A model generated the notes under the pieces. The model was not told the origin of the DNA. It searched no databases and worked only from the letters and a program-made list of their open reading frames with translations. From the NCBI GenBank assembly GCA_029204225.1, contig CM055110.1, positions 43,778,996 to 43,842,995 on the forward strand: a stretch of 64,000 bases of DNA, read 5' to 3'. Shown in pieces: positions 46,909 through 58,368 of the stretch; positions within the stretch are counted from its first letter, which is position 1, and every line of letters begins with the position of its first letter. The stretch is from Diphasiastrum complanatum (Eukaryota; Streptophyta; Lycopodiopsida; Lycopodiales; Lycopodiaceae). A program made the translations under genes and the position numbers.

Positions 46909-49900
46909 AGCCTCAAACAATGTTTAAGAAACATGCTCTTTGCTATTGCTGAGGGGAAGGATCCAGTCTTTTCTTCTCGTAGTACAAAGTCAATGGTAGT
47001 GGCACGTGGCAATATAATTTCTTCCATTGTCCCATCTCACACAGATGCTATTGGTAATTCTGCACCCTCCGAATCAGCCCCTTCCCAAAAAAATAGAGAT
47101 CTCAGGCTGTTATACATATTGAATCCGCAACCGAAAAACCAAAGTCCAGAAACAAATCCATGGCCAAGCAACCAAAAGTAGTTCCTTTTGAAAAAAGTAG
47201 AAAAAAGTCAGAAGAGGGCACTTTAGTTTTGCATGGAGCCACTATCCAACCGTTGAATGATTCATCTGAGATTTCTAAAATTAGAGATCAAATTCATAAA
47301 ACAAATTTTTTTAGAGAAACTACATTAATTCTGGATATAGACCAGTGTGATCGACCTCCCATTGATCCAACCACTAGAGATCGACCAATAGAGGTTCAAG
47401 AGCCTAACGACACACATGTACATAATTAAAAAATTAAGTTTAAAAATCATACGCAAGCAATTGTGACACCTTTTGTTGTTTTGGTAGATCTGGCTGAATG
47501 TAGATCTATTTTCGAATTTGATTTTTCTTCTTTAAATTCTTATCATTCTTTTGTTTTGGGAGGCATTCATAGTTTACAAGCCAAAAAGCAATTGTCCCAA
47601 GAGTACCCTCATGTAGCTTCTTTCCGAACTGTTAGTGCCATTGCTTTTGCAATGGAAGAAGCTAAACTTCTTGCTTGGGACCATAACATTGACCAAGACT
47701 ACAGGATGAAAATGACCGTCATCCAAAGGATCAGATTTTTTCACAAAGAATTTGTCAGAGTTTTCAAAGTTGGAGATTTTAACCAGTTGGAGCTTAAAGC
47801 ACTTTGTGCCCAAGAGACAGGCTTGTCATTTGATTCTAAGAATCCGATGTAGAGCCTTATTAAATATGATAATTTTTATCAGCTTGCATTTCGTAGTGGC
47901 CAGGTAATTGCTTTACTATGTTAAGCATATAATGTTTGTTTTTAAAGTTGGTTTAAAAGTTTTTAAAATTAATAAATGAAAATTTATTTTTATAATGTTA
48001 TTTTTTCAGGTGTGGGCTCTTGTAGATAAAATTTTTGACAAATCGCAAAATTTTGAAATAAAGGGCCAACCAGCTCAAGGAGATTCAAAATCCAAAAAAA
48101 GATTGTTATCACCACTCACATATTAAAACCCATACCAACTGAGATGGGTATTTTTGAGTGGAAGAATATGTAGGAAATAAATTCCTCCGAGCTGGCAATC
48201 AATATCCTCTCGAGGGTTGCTGATGGTCAGTTCTTCCTTGCTAAAATGAGCAAGGAGTTTCAGAGGTCAAATTCTCTTTTTGTTTTTAAATAACATTTTT
48301 TAATACTAATTGCAATTTGTTTTATTTTTTTGTGATATTAATCACTAATTTTTTTCTAATACAAGTATAAATCATTCATGAAAGTTCAAGAGGCCATGGT
48401 GACAGGCTTGAATTGTAAAGATTTTGCTTTATCCTCTGAGCAGTAAAAATGAAGCCCTCATTCCATTTTTTATTTTATTTAAAGATATGGTATTCACCTC
48501 ACTTATGCTTAGCATAGAAATATATTATTATTTTATTTCAAACATTCATAGCTTATGCTAAGCATAGAATTGTATTATCTAAGCTAGGATCTCAAGCTTA
48601 GCACAAATTTAATTTTTTAATTATTTATTATGTTCATTCTTTGCTAAGCATAGTTCATTCTTCATTTTTCCTTGGTTAACATCCTATGCTAAGCATAGTT
48701 TCATTCTCTCTTCTTTCAGTCTGCTGAAGACAAAAAGAATAAAGTCCTTCCAGAGTAGTTTAAACGACACATTGTAAAAGCGAAGGCAAAGAAAAGAGAC
48801 AGAGAAAGATTGGCACGGGGTGAGACCCTTGTCGAAGAGGGTTCAACGGAAACATATCTCTCGAAATGTGTCGATGATGAATCGTATTTTTACATTGTGG
48901 AAAAAGGAGATTGTAGGGAGATTTCTAAGTTTTTAAAGAAAAGATCCTATACTCTTTGCATTGCAAACATCCCCTATGGATTTCAAATGAAAGAATCACT
49001 AAATGATGATTCTCCATTTAAATTCACTAAGATCCATAGTGTGATGCAGAGATTTCTTGAAAGCACAACTTCTTCTATTTGGAGAGTTGTAATATTCTAT
49101 TCAAGCTGGCAATCGGCTTCAGTGCAAAAAGCTCTTTTGACTTTTTGCAATGTTGGAATTTAAAATGCTATTTGGTACGTTTTCAACTTTGTTAAAACTT
49201 ATTAATTTTATTTGTTTTATATGTTCTATGCTTAGCATAGATCATTGCTTAAAATAATAATTTATTTTTCTTTTTGTAGGTACAAGCCCAATGTTCGCAA
49301 TGTTGGTAGTGCACGATTGTGCAATGAGATTGAATACAAAATCATTGGTTATTATTCATTGGATGGCAAATGATCTATGCTGCATTACAACACTACCGAT
49401 TTGACTAGCTTTGGAAATTTGTTCCAATATCCCATAGTCACAAAAAAACTGAAAAATACGATGACAGGTTCCGTGGCTTGTCCTTTTTAATTAATCATAT
49501 TATTGAAATTTTTTTTCTCACCTAGCAGATTGATGTTAGATTTGTTTAGCGGAAGCGGCACTACAAGCGCATGTGTTGTGCAAAAAGGCAGATATGTTAC
49601 TGTTGTAAAATTAGATTCTAGTTTAGTAGAATTTATAAAAATGCGAATGAAATCCATATCAGTTTTGCCAGACGAATTAGCTGAGGCTGAAAAGTCTACA
49701 GATGACGAAGACTATGTAATTCCTCTGTCGAAAGAACCACAATCTCCCGCTAGTGGAAAAGTGGGTGACACATGAGACTTTGCAGATGTCCTAGTTCAAG
49801 ATTATAGTGTTATCATTGTAGAGAAAACTGTTGGAGAAGTTGTCGTTCTATCTACTGAGGCTGCTCTAGAAAAGCCCAAAGATGTCAACGATTTTGACGA

Positions 49901-49922
49901 TTTTTGGGAAGCATGTACATGA
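46909..49922 (+). pseudogene. ParB-like / beta-class amino-DNA-methyltransferase gene, spliced, broken
   Basis: Exon-like segments: 46909-47903, 48010-48265, about 48366-48443, 48720-49174 and 49280-49922. The junction 49174/49280 keeps phase; two others do so less cleanly. Exon 1 ends in a ParB-like region (VLGGIHSLQAKKQLSQEY, EEAKLLAWDHNID, MTVIQRIRFFHKEF). Exon 4 has CIANIPYGF, fitting amino-methyltransferase motif IV (D/N/S-x-P-Y). Exon 5 has LINHIIE, then FSPSRLMLDLFSGSGTT, motif I that binds AdoMet. Motif IV before motif I defines the permuted beta class, which methylates adenine N6 or cytosine N4. A ParB domain fused to such an enzyme is common in phages and bacteria. Breaks: in-frame stops near 47427, 47850, 48171, 48756, 49161, 49371 and 49773, plus frameshifts in A or T runs near 47088, 48105, 49445 and 49510. 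The 5' end is cut by the LTR at 46727. An acidic tail ends at 49922. Whether it is a host or transposon gene is open. Confidence 0.72.
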
Positions 49923-51167
49923 CTATTTTATCATTTTGAAAATAATATACGAATTTCAAATTTTTGTGGCATGAAGTTTTTTTAATTCATTTATATATTT
50001 TTATATTATTTGCTATATGAAATATTTTCAAATTTATTTTCAATATTACTTTTTAAATATAAATCTAATAAATATTTTTTTTAATGAATGTTATTTTGGA
50101 ATGACAATACTGTTTTGAATTTATTCTAAAGTTGTATTCTAAACAAATTAATGAATATTATTAAAATTGTTAGTATTTTTTATCTTTTAAAATATTAAAA
50201 TTTATTAATAGAATTTCAAGTTCTTAATTATGATGAAATTAAGGATAAGATTCTATTTTAAAAATTTTAAAAATTTCAAAAGTCATGTAGTTCTAGTTGT
50301 GTATTTAAATAATTATTTTTAAAATTAGAGTCTGTGTGATATAGACCTAAATTACATAGATCTTTTTGAATCTGTACAAATTATTGTGAAAAATTAAAAC
50401 TTTCAAAAAATATTAATTTGAATCTATATTGCATTCATAAAAAATTATTTCAAACAAAGAAATTAAAATATTTTAAAATATTTGTTACTAAATAAATTTT
50501 TAAATAATTAAAATAATTTTTATTGTTGATTTTAGTATTTTTATATTTAATAAATTTTTTTATTAATTAATTTAAAATACGTGCAAAATTGAATATGTTG
50601 TCAAAATTCTATATCTAACTTTTTAAGTATGATTTTAGTTTTTAGCAAAAAATGATATTTTTTGTGTATTATAATATAAAATTTGCAATGCATTTTGAAT
50701 ATAGACATTTTTCAAAAAAAACATTAAAATATTACAAAAAATGGGTCTTCATGTCATTTCTCTCTTTTTTGGTCACCATGTTATAACCATTCCCAAAATA
50801 CCCCCCCTGAACAAACTATAAGCTGATACTTAGAGCAAGATAATATAAAAAAGCTTCTTGTAATATTATAGTGCCCAATTCATATTGATGTGTATATTTG
50901 ATATGTACCAGAACATGTAGCTTTAAAAAAGATTTTTTAGACAATAAACAATTGTGTTTCAGGCAGAAATCCAAAAGACAAAAGGAAGTTATATACAAAG
51001 TGACTAAAAAAACGTCGTAAACTCATATCGAAATAGTAGTTGATCAACGAATGCATAAACTTCCAGACAAACTTCATGACAAACGTAAAACATAACATAA
51101 ATGTTTCTTCATTACAAAAAATAATATCAAATATATATTCTTCAATCCTCAAAGTATTCTGAACAAA
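49923..51167. other. Very AT-rich spacer between two convergent broken genes
   Basis: No coding frame. It is dominated by A/T runs for about 800 bp (to about 50740) and then returns to ordinary composition. It separates the 3' ends of the methyltransferase pseudogene and the minus-strand pseudogene. Confidence 0.6.
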
Positions 51168-52243
51168 CTATCCCCAGGTTGCCCCATCATCTTCATCCTC
51201 AACTACCAGTCTACCTTTGTCATGCATTTGGTATTGAGAAATCTCGGAGGGAGGGCATTCACCTTATTTGAAATCTATCCACCATGGACAGTATTTTACC
51301 TCCCACTCGCTCAACCCTCCTTTCCTTCCAAGGTTAGCCGTGACAAAATACATGCTAGCCTCTTTCATTGTCGGTATCTGATTCCACATATCCATCATGA
51401 GGGGCATCTTTGGAATAGCTTATTTAGACTTTAAAAAAAAGAGGTACCTGCATATTCAATGATAAGCAATTGAAACAGAAGTAACATGCCAACAACCAAT
51501 GTATGATAATTTTTACAAAGAGAACAGTTTTCACCTCCATGCCACGCGCTTGGCAGCTAGCTTGATCTTTTCCTTTCCATCCGATGTTAGAATAGGCTCC
51601 ATAATTGGAGTCAAAGAATGGAAGAGCATGTCCCTGAATCTCAACTTCATCGAAGAGAAATACTTGGCAAATGAATTGGCTCCCGAGGAGACAATGTCTA
51701 CGCGACAAATGCAAATTATTTTTACCGTAGACAAAGTAATGAACAATTGGACTCCGATAAGTAAAGTCAATATGAGTAGAAAATTAAACAAAGCTTTGAC
51801 ATCCTTGCATAGCTCAAATATCATCTCACAATTGGACTATAGAAAATTATAAAATACTTCCTTTCCAATCCACATGTGAAACATCTTATCCCCCAATGGG
51901 ATAGCGTACTGGTCTCTGGCAACACTGCCCCCCAAGCACAACTGGAGCCATTGACAACGCTTTTCATTTGGAACCTTTGCCAAATGTTATGCATTCAACT
52001 TCTCCAAACACATCGAGAAACGCCTGCTCGCCAAGGTTTTGGTGGTTATCAATTTGAACCACTGCTCGCCATGATCAATGATCCCAAGCAACTTACTCAT
52101 CTTATTTCCATATTTTCTACGGACTCTCAGCTCAGCATTTGTTTCTTCTTCCACGACCTCAACTTCTTCTTCCACAACCTCGCTTCTTCTTGTTCTTCCG
52201 GAGCAATACCTGTCTGGCTTGACATCTCTGCCTGGGAGTCCAT
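51168..52243 (-). pseudogene. Unknown protein gene converging on the methyltransferase pseudogene, broken
   Basis: The minus strand holds one long frame from about 52190 to 51531 that keeps phase across stops at 51987 and 51837, with a possible short N-terminal part from the ATG at 52243 in another frame. A donor GTGAAAAC ends it near 51533. A second exon (about 51450-51168) reads MDMWNQIPTMKEASMYFV and EWEVKYCPWWIDF, has one stop at 51264, then an acidic end (VVEDEDDGATWG). Recognisable features are a Glu/Val-rich N-terminus, RRKYGNKMSKLLGIIDHGEQ, a hydrophobic helix (LFNFLLILTLLIGVQLF) and a basic end of exon 1. I do not recognise the family. Its composition, degree of decay and tail-to-tail placement suggest it shares a history with the methyltransferase gene. 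Confidence 0.5.
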
Positions 52244-52394
52244 GAATAAAAGTCTCTTTCTAAAATCTGCCTTTCAATCTCTGCTCTTTTGTGCATAGAC
52301 CTTGTTACAAGCATTCTAGATTCATAGCAAAGTCAGAGAAACATAAACATCAACAAGAACATAGGCATCCAGATCAAGACATAAGTAACTAATT

Positions 52395-52615
52395 TTAGGA
52401 TGAAAAATTGATAAATAGAAACTCATCAGCAAAGTGTTAAGAACGATTTCTGAGATTAAAAAACTGTCAAATACAGATTCAATTCTAGGTTAAAAAATTG
52501 ATAGATAAAGATTGTTCTGCACACAAGAAATTGATTCTAGTTTGAAAAGCTAACAGATCACAATAGCAAAATTACTTCTAGGATAAAAAACTGGCATGTA
52601 AAGATTGATTAGCTA
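52395..52615. repeat. Degenerate tandem repeat
   Basis: Five or so copies of TAGGWTAAAAAACTGNYA followed by AAAGATTGAT-like text, spaced roughly 40-60 bp. Confidence 0.5.
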
Positions 52616-52734
52616 AAAAACAACTAAGGGGTCATATTGTGTTTCATGAACTTTTGCAGGCCCTTCCACAATTTACAGACAGAGATAAATTGAAGGAGAT
52701 GGTAGATATTACATTGGAAGAGAATGAATGATGA

Positions 52735-53046
52735 CACACACAAATCCATAGAAATCACGTTCGATCTTATAGTTACTAACTTTGAAATCATTAGTGCTAC
52801 AATAATTACATAGCCAAACATTCAGCATTGAATTAACAGACAAATAATCAGTCGCGAAGAACTACAGAAATGCATACATTCTGAGACGAAGCTGAACGCA
52901 ATAAGAAGATAGTATTGATTCAGTATGAAAGTAAAATATGTGTAAATGAGTGCAACAAGTTGCGGATCAAAGCCGCGTACTCTAAGCTATCTCTGAACGA
53001 CTAAATATTAGTTTGAACTAAGCACAACTACTGATAAGCAGTAAGC
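52735..53046. repeat. 312-bp repeat, copy 1 (copy 2 at 56830-57130)
   Basis: Both copies begin ATAGAAATCACGTTCGATCT and end near TGATAAGC, with high similarity throughout (GAAGATAGTATTGATTCAGT, GCGGATCAAAGCC). Copy 1 precedes the gypsy 5' LTR; copy 2 fills the gap where the gypsy element has lost its RT. Nature unknown. Confidence 0.85.
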
Positions 53047-54439
53047 GCAATAGCAATCTCTAATCAACTCTAAAGAACTGACCTATTAGGCTCAGTTGGG
53101 ATAAAACACGAAGAAAGCTGCAAGTCTGGATAAAAATTGGACGAAGATTAAAATGTTGATTAGTCGAATACTAGGAGAATAATACAGCATGGAAAATTGG
53201 ATGACATGGCCCAAATAGGCTGCAAAGGTGTCACAGTGCACTACTAGTGGTGCATGGGCCTTGGCGGGTATAAGTATACCTATTGGGCTCTCACTAGTGT
53301 ATGCTTGATTTTGTGATTGTTAGCTACATGCTGCTAGAGTGATTCCTCTCTCCTCAGTGTGATTGATCCATATCTTGGGGGCTAGATCCGTTCGATCTAG
53401 ATTTGGTTGGGTTGGTCTGTCCACCATCTGTTCCTTTGTTTGTTGCTTGTATTGGCATGCTTAGGATAGTATCCTGTGGTTAGGACTTTATATTGATATC
53501 AGAGCCATTCTAAGCACAAATTGCCATTGAAAGTACTAGGGAGAATCTCGACGTTTTTTCCAGATTTCGGTGGAGTAAGCAACAAAGTCAAGGAATTATA
53601 GATTGAAAATTCTTCCCGTGGATTTACTTTTTCGATGTGTAATCATTTGTGAGGTAAGTGCACTACCATGATCACATTCGGTTCGATTGTCAAGCATTTC
53701 AAATTGGTTTTTAGGAAGTAATTCTGATTTTAATTCCATTGTTGCCGATTGCTTTGCTGTTTGCACTATTATGAAGCAACAATTTCTTTAGAGGTTATGC
53801 TAGATTTTTTCCTTGATGCTCCTTGTTCTAAAAAAATGGGTTATGAAATTTTGGATGTTGTCTATTGCTTTTTGTGGAACCGATTTTGCTTAATAATTGG
53901 TGAGAAAGGCAAGAATAGATGCAAAAAAGGACTAACCACTTGCTGTGAGTGTTGGTGATTTATTTACAGGTTTGCATGGCAATTTTTTATGGAGTTACAG
54001 GTCCATGTTGCATCATCCGGAGAACTAACTGTGTGCTGCAAGTTTAGGAACCAAGTAAAGTCATTTTTGAATGGTTTGGATTACAACAAATCCTATTCTG
54101 TGTGAATAGGGTGGGTAGCCTACAAACCTAGTTTCAAAGGAAATTAGGGCAGCATCTATCCTATTTCTCTGTCATAATGAAACCAAACCCTACAAATATG
54201 TAAATAAATGTTTACTTATGCTTCTATAGAACTTTGTAAAGCTAAGAAAAGAGTAATTGCGCCCATTGTAAGCTGTAATCTACAAAAAAAACAGAAGTGC
54301 AATAGCCTCATTGCTTCCTGCATGAAACATAGTAGAAGAAACTTCCACAATTGTGCCTCTGTTCCTCCTCCAGTGTGCCCTATAAATACCTACATGGTAA
54401 CACCTTTCAGAGTAGAAGAGATGGAGGGATGGCGCCCCC

Positions 54440-54442
<3 letters not shown>

Positions 54443-54503
<61 letters not shown>
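54443..54503. repeat. (CT)n microsatellite
   Basis: About 30 CT units in the gypsy 5' leader. Confidence 0.95.
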
Positions 54504-54506
<3 letters not shown>

Positions 54507-54915
54507 TCAGGCCTGGACAGATGTGCGCAGGAAGAATGGGAGGCCCAAGGTGTTTGATTTGGAGGGAAGAGAGAGAGCGGGGGGGGGGAGCTACTTAGTT
54601 ATGGATAGTTAATGCGTTTTTTTTTCTTGCAATTGTGTTTTTGATTGTTTTCCAATGGGTGTTTCTAACTCATATTGGATTACATAAATATGTGTAGCTT
54701 GAGATGGTGTTAATTAGTTTTTGATGGCATTATATGGTTATATTTCGTTTTTTGTTGCTCAAGTCAGAATTGCAAAATTCATTGGTATGCTTTAAAAAGC
54801 ACATGGGTCTATTAAAAAAAACTGTGTTTTTTGGATGTCGTCTTATTAACGATCATTATACCCGTAATAAAATTAAACTGAACAATTTTTTTTTAATTTT
54901 TCAGTTTTACTTACA

Positions 54916-57900
54916 ATGAACAAAGATGATGTTCCAGTGATGGGGGACACGGAAATCCATCCGGCATCACCAGCCAGTGATGACACAGAAATCCAACGGG
55001 CATCACTAGACAATGATGAGGCCCTCGACTCTAATAAATTATTGCACACTTTGCAAAGCGGTACCGGAACTTCACCAAAGTAATAAGCAACGCGATAACC
55101 AAATGCAGAACCTTTTTGACCAATTACAAGCTATCACCTCAACTAACTTGGGCTACCACGCGAAGGTATTTTTCGGCGATAAAAAATTCAAGTGTCCGGA
55201 AGTTGTTGAGGACTGGGTTAAGGTATTTTAGCTTGCACAATGTCCCAGAGGATAAGCGGATATCCTCAGTTCTATTGTTTCTGGAAGGCAAGGCCTCCTC
55301 ATGGTGGAGGAAACTTTCCACGAAATTGGTGACTTGGGCTGGATTCCTAGTGGAATTCCGTAAAGCTTTCGTCACGATAGACGATTTTGAGTTATATATC
55401 CGTTTCATTTATTGCAAAATGGGCAACCAAGAACTAGACATATATGTCCAAGAGTTCTTGGATTCTTTGGCAAAGGTGTCACTATTTGATAGAAAGGTGG
55501 CACAACATCTTTGGACTGCCAGCCAATTATCAAAACGAGTCTAAACGCAATATCCTCCATTCACTGGAAGATGCTATCCGTGTGGCCAAGGCCTATGATA
55601 GCACCATTGTTGCCTTGCAAAAAAGCGCGCATGGCCAAACGGCCCCGAAATCCAAAATGAAAAAGTCAACAAATAAGTGGAAGAAACAATTTTTCGACAA
55701 ATTGAAAGCAGAGACATACCAACAGTCTAAGAAGAAAAAGAACAAGAAGAAGCTGATGGTAAAAGACAAGGCATAGTTAACTGCACTTAAGCAAAATTTG
55801 TGTTTCCTCTGCAATAAATCTGGGCACCGTGCAAAGCAGTGCCCCGAATGGAAAACTAAGTCGTCAAGTTTCATGGCGGTAGATTTACCAATAGGTAAAT
55901 TGGAAGTCAATTTATTGAATAATTGTGATTGTACTTGTAATTTTAGTACACTTTCTTTCAAGCCTAATCAGTTGTTTCATTTAAGAGGCGATATATTAGG
56001 CAAAGACGTAAATGTACTATTAGATTTTGGAAGTACTCACATTTTTCTGAATGCTCAACTTGTGCAGAAGTCCGAGTGCCCAACATGGCTAGTGATCACC
56101 ATTATGTGGTCCATCTTGCCTCGGGGTCGGACACGGAAGTTTGGGATGTAAAAGTTTCAAATTTAGAGCTTTGTCATGAATCTAGACAGGACCGATGTGA
56201 TCTTGGGACATGAATGGTTTTTCGATAAATCTAATTCATTAGAAATAGATTTCAAAAACTATACTTTGGTATTTAAAAATAAGTTTGATCAAATAGTCTC
56301 TGTTTTTGGAGAGACTGATATACTGCCATTATCGATGATTTCCTCAGCTGAGTTAATAGAGAAACTTCATGATTCTGATTATGAACTCTTTCATTTGGTT
56401 TTAAAATCTCGTATGCATTGTGATGTTGGTAATGTGAATATGTTTTTATGTTTTAACATCGAAAATTCACATCAAGAGCAACTATTACTGCAAGATTTAA
56501 AATAAGAATTTGGTGAAGTTTTTTTTGAAACAACTACCTTATGGACTACCACCTGCTCGATCGGTGGACCATAAGATAGATCTTTTGTGGCAGCCGTCCT
56601 ATCTTTAGACAACGTTATAGGTTTAGTCAAAAGGAAGAGGAGGAAGTGGCGAGGCAAATTGAGGAATATCTCAAGATGGGGCACATCATGTTGGAAAGAG
56701 GTGTGCAAAAGATAGGTCAAATAAGATTCGAATAAAAAGATTTCGAATGACAAGAAAGAAAACTTATCATGCGAAGCGGAATAGACTATCTTTTTCTTTC
56801 TTCATGCATGACTATGCCTATCAATTTTGAACAAAACAATAGTGATAGAAATCACGTTCGATCTTATAGTAACTAGCTTTGAAATTATCTATACTATAGT
56901 GATTATGTAGCCAAACAATAATGCATTGAATTATCAGACAAATAATTAGTCGCAAAGAACTACACAAACACATACATTATGAGACCAACCTGAATGCAAT
57001 AGGAAGATAGTATTGATTCAGTATGAAAGCGAAACAGAAGTAAATGAGTACAACAAGCTGCGGATCAAAGCCACTTACTCTAAGCTATCTCTAAATGGCT
57101 AAAAATAAAAGTCTGAATTAAGCACAATGCTGATAAGCTCTGATCATCCTGAGATGGATGGACAGATGGAAAGAACAAATCAGACGACAGAACAAATGCT
57201 TCGAGCATATGCTTCCCAACAACAATCTGATTGGGAGAAGTATCTTCCATTGATCAAGTTCTCCTATAATAGTAGTAAGCATTCAACTATTGGTTATAAC
57301 CCGTTTATGCTTATGTATGGTTTTGAGCCTAGGTCACTCATTGCAGTAGAGACTCGGACGATCAAGTTTCAGAAGGTAGCGGATTTCCTACATGATATGC
57401 AAGAAATGCTAGGAATTGCACGTGAAAATGTCCAGTGTGCCTAGGATAGGGATCGACATTATGCAAATCTGAAAAGATCGCAGAGAGACTTTCAAGTGGG
57501 GGATTGGGTATACTTAAGAATTCCAAAGGATTCTAGTATGATGCGTATCGAGAAGCATTATAAATTGTCCCCTAGGTATAGAGGACCGTATCAGATCTTG
57601 AAAAAGATAGGCGGATCCTTAGTTTACTAGTTGGAACTCCCGGAAGGATCACAAGTGCATCTGGTATTTCACGTAAGCCGACTCAAGAAGAGTCTATGTG
57701 AAGGAGAGCATTTTGGATCTGGAGATCAATTGGAGCTGTTCGACGAATCATCAGGTGTGTCTCAACTTAAACCCAAAAAGATCTTGGATACAAGAACTAA
57801 ACGATTGAGAAATCGTGTAGCTACCGATCATCTGGTTCGATGGAAGAGACGTACAAACGATGATGATTCTTGGGGACAGGAAGGAAGCTTAAGGAGGAGC

Positions 57901-57920
57901 TTTTCTAGTTTTAAGTTCTG
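54916..57920 (+). pseudogene. Gypsy gag-protease and integrase-chromodomain remnant
   Basis: Gag starts at 54916 (MNKDDVPVMGDTE) and shows FLEGKASSWWRKL, LPANYQNESKRNILHSLEDA, a Lys-rich region and a zinc knuckle CFLCNKSGHRAKQC. The protease active site reads LLDFGSTHIFL, with Phe in place of the middle Ser of DSG. The RT start is recognisable (RYRFSQKEEEEVARQIEEYL) but breaks off near 56720. After the 312-bp repeat the integrase resumes at its catalytic Glu (DGQMERTNQTTEQM) and runs through the C-terminal part (YRGPYQILKKIGG, VFHVSRLKKSL) to a chromodomain-like end (TDHLVRWKRRTNDDDSWG). Stops and frameshifts occur throughout. Confidence 0.88.
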
Positions 57921-57949
57921 AGGACAGAACTTGAATAAGGGAGGAAGAA

Positions 57950-58368
57950 TGTCATGTCCATGACTGGTCTCGGGTAGCGTGTCTATGCTAGGGATCAGTA
58001 GACCAACAACCCGTAAGTTAATTGTGACTATAAGGGAATTGGGGCCCTTATGTAAGGTCATAATTAATGGTTGTAGGCCTAAAGTCTTGATGATGGATTT
58101 GTATGGATCTATCAGTGAGTCATTGGAGAAATGGATGACGTGGCCCAGATAGGCTGCAGAGGTGTCCAGTGAGGTGTCACAATGCAGTACTAGTGGTGCA
58201 TGGGCCTTGGAGGGTATAAAGCTCTCTCCTTAGTGTGATTGATCCATAGCTTGGGGTCTAGATCCGTTCGATCTAGATTTGGTTGGGTTTGTTTGTCCAC
58301 CATCTATTCTCTTGTTTGTTGCTTGTATTGGCATGCTTAGGATAGTATCCCATGGTTAGGACTTTATA
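57950..58368 (+). repeat. Gypsy 3' LTR
   Basis: Starts TGTCATGTCC directly after the polypurine tract and ends near GGACTTTATA. About 75 bp shorter than the solo LTR at 5969-6462 through an internal deletion. A TATA box lies at about 58216 (GGTATAAAG). Confidence 0.85.

Larger units (their letters stand above)
53190..58368 (+). mobile_element. Ty3/gypsy retrotransposon, plus strand, RT region lost
   Basis: The truncated 5' LTR (53190-53492) is followed by a primer-binding site TTGATATCAGAGCC (53493-53506). Coding pieces follow, then a polypurine tract AAGGGAGGAAGAA (57937-57949) and the 3' LTR 57950-58368. Same family as the solo LTR at 5969-6462. Positions 56830-57130 carry the 312-bp repeat in place of RT, RNase H and the integrase start. 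Confidence 0.85.

Noticed and set aside
47427-49775. In-frame stops of the methyltransferase pseudogene read as a C-to-T deamination signature
   Set aside because: Each stop codon is trivially one C-to-T change from CAA, CAG or CGA, so the pattern proves nothing without an intact homologue. Several frameshifts also sit in A or T runs and may be assembly errors.
50816-51152. Short minus-strand frames rich in Phe and Leu
   Set aside because: They are expected by chance in AT-rich DNA and lie beyond the stop of the minus-strand pseudogene.
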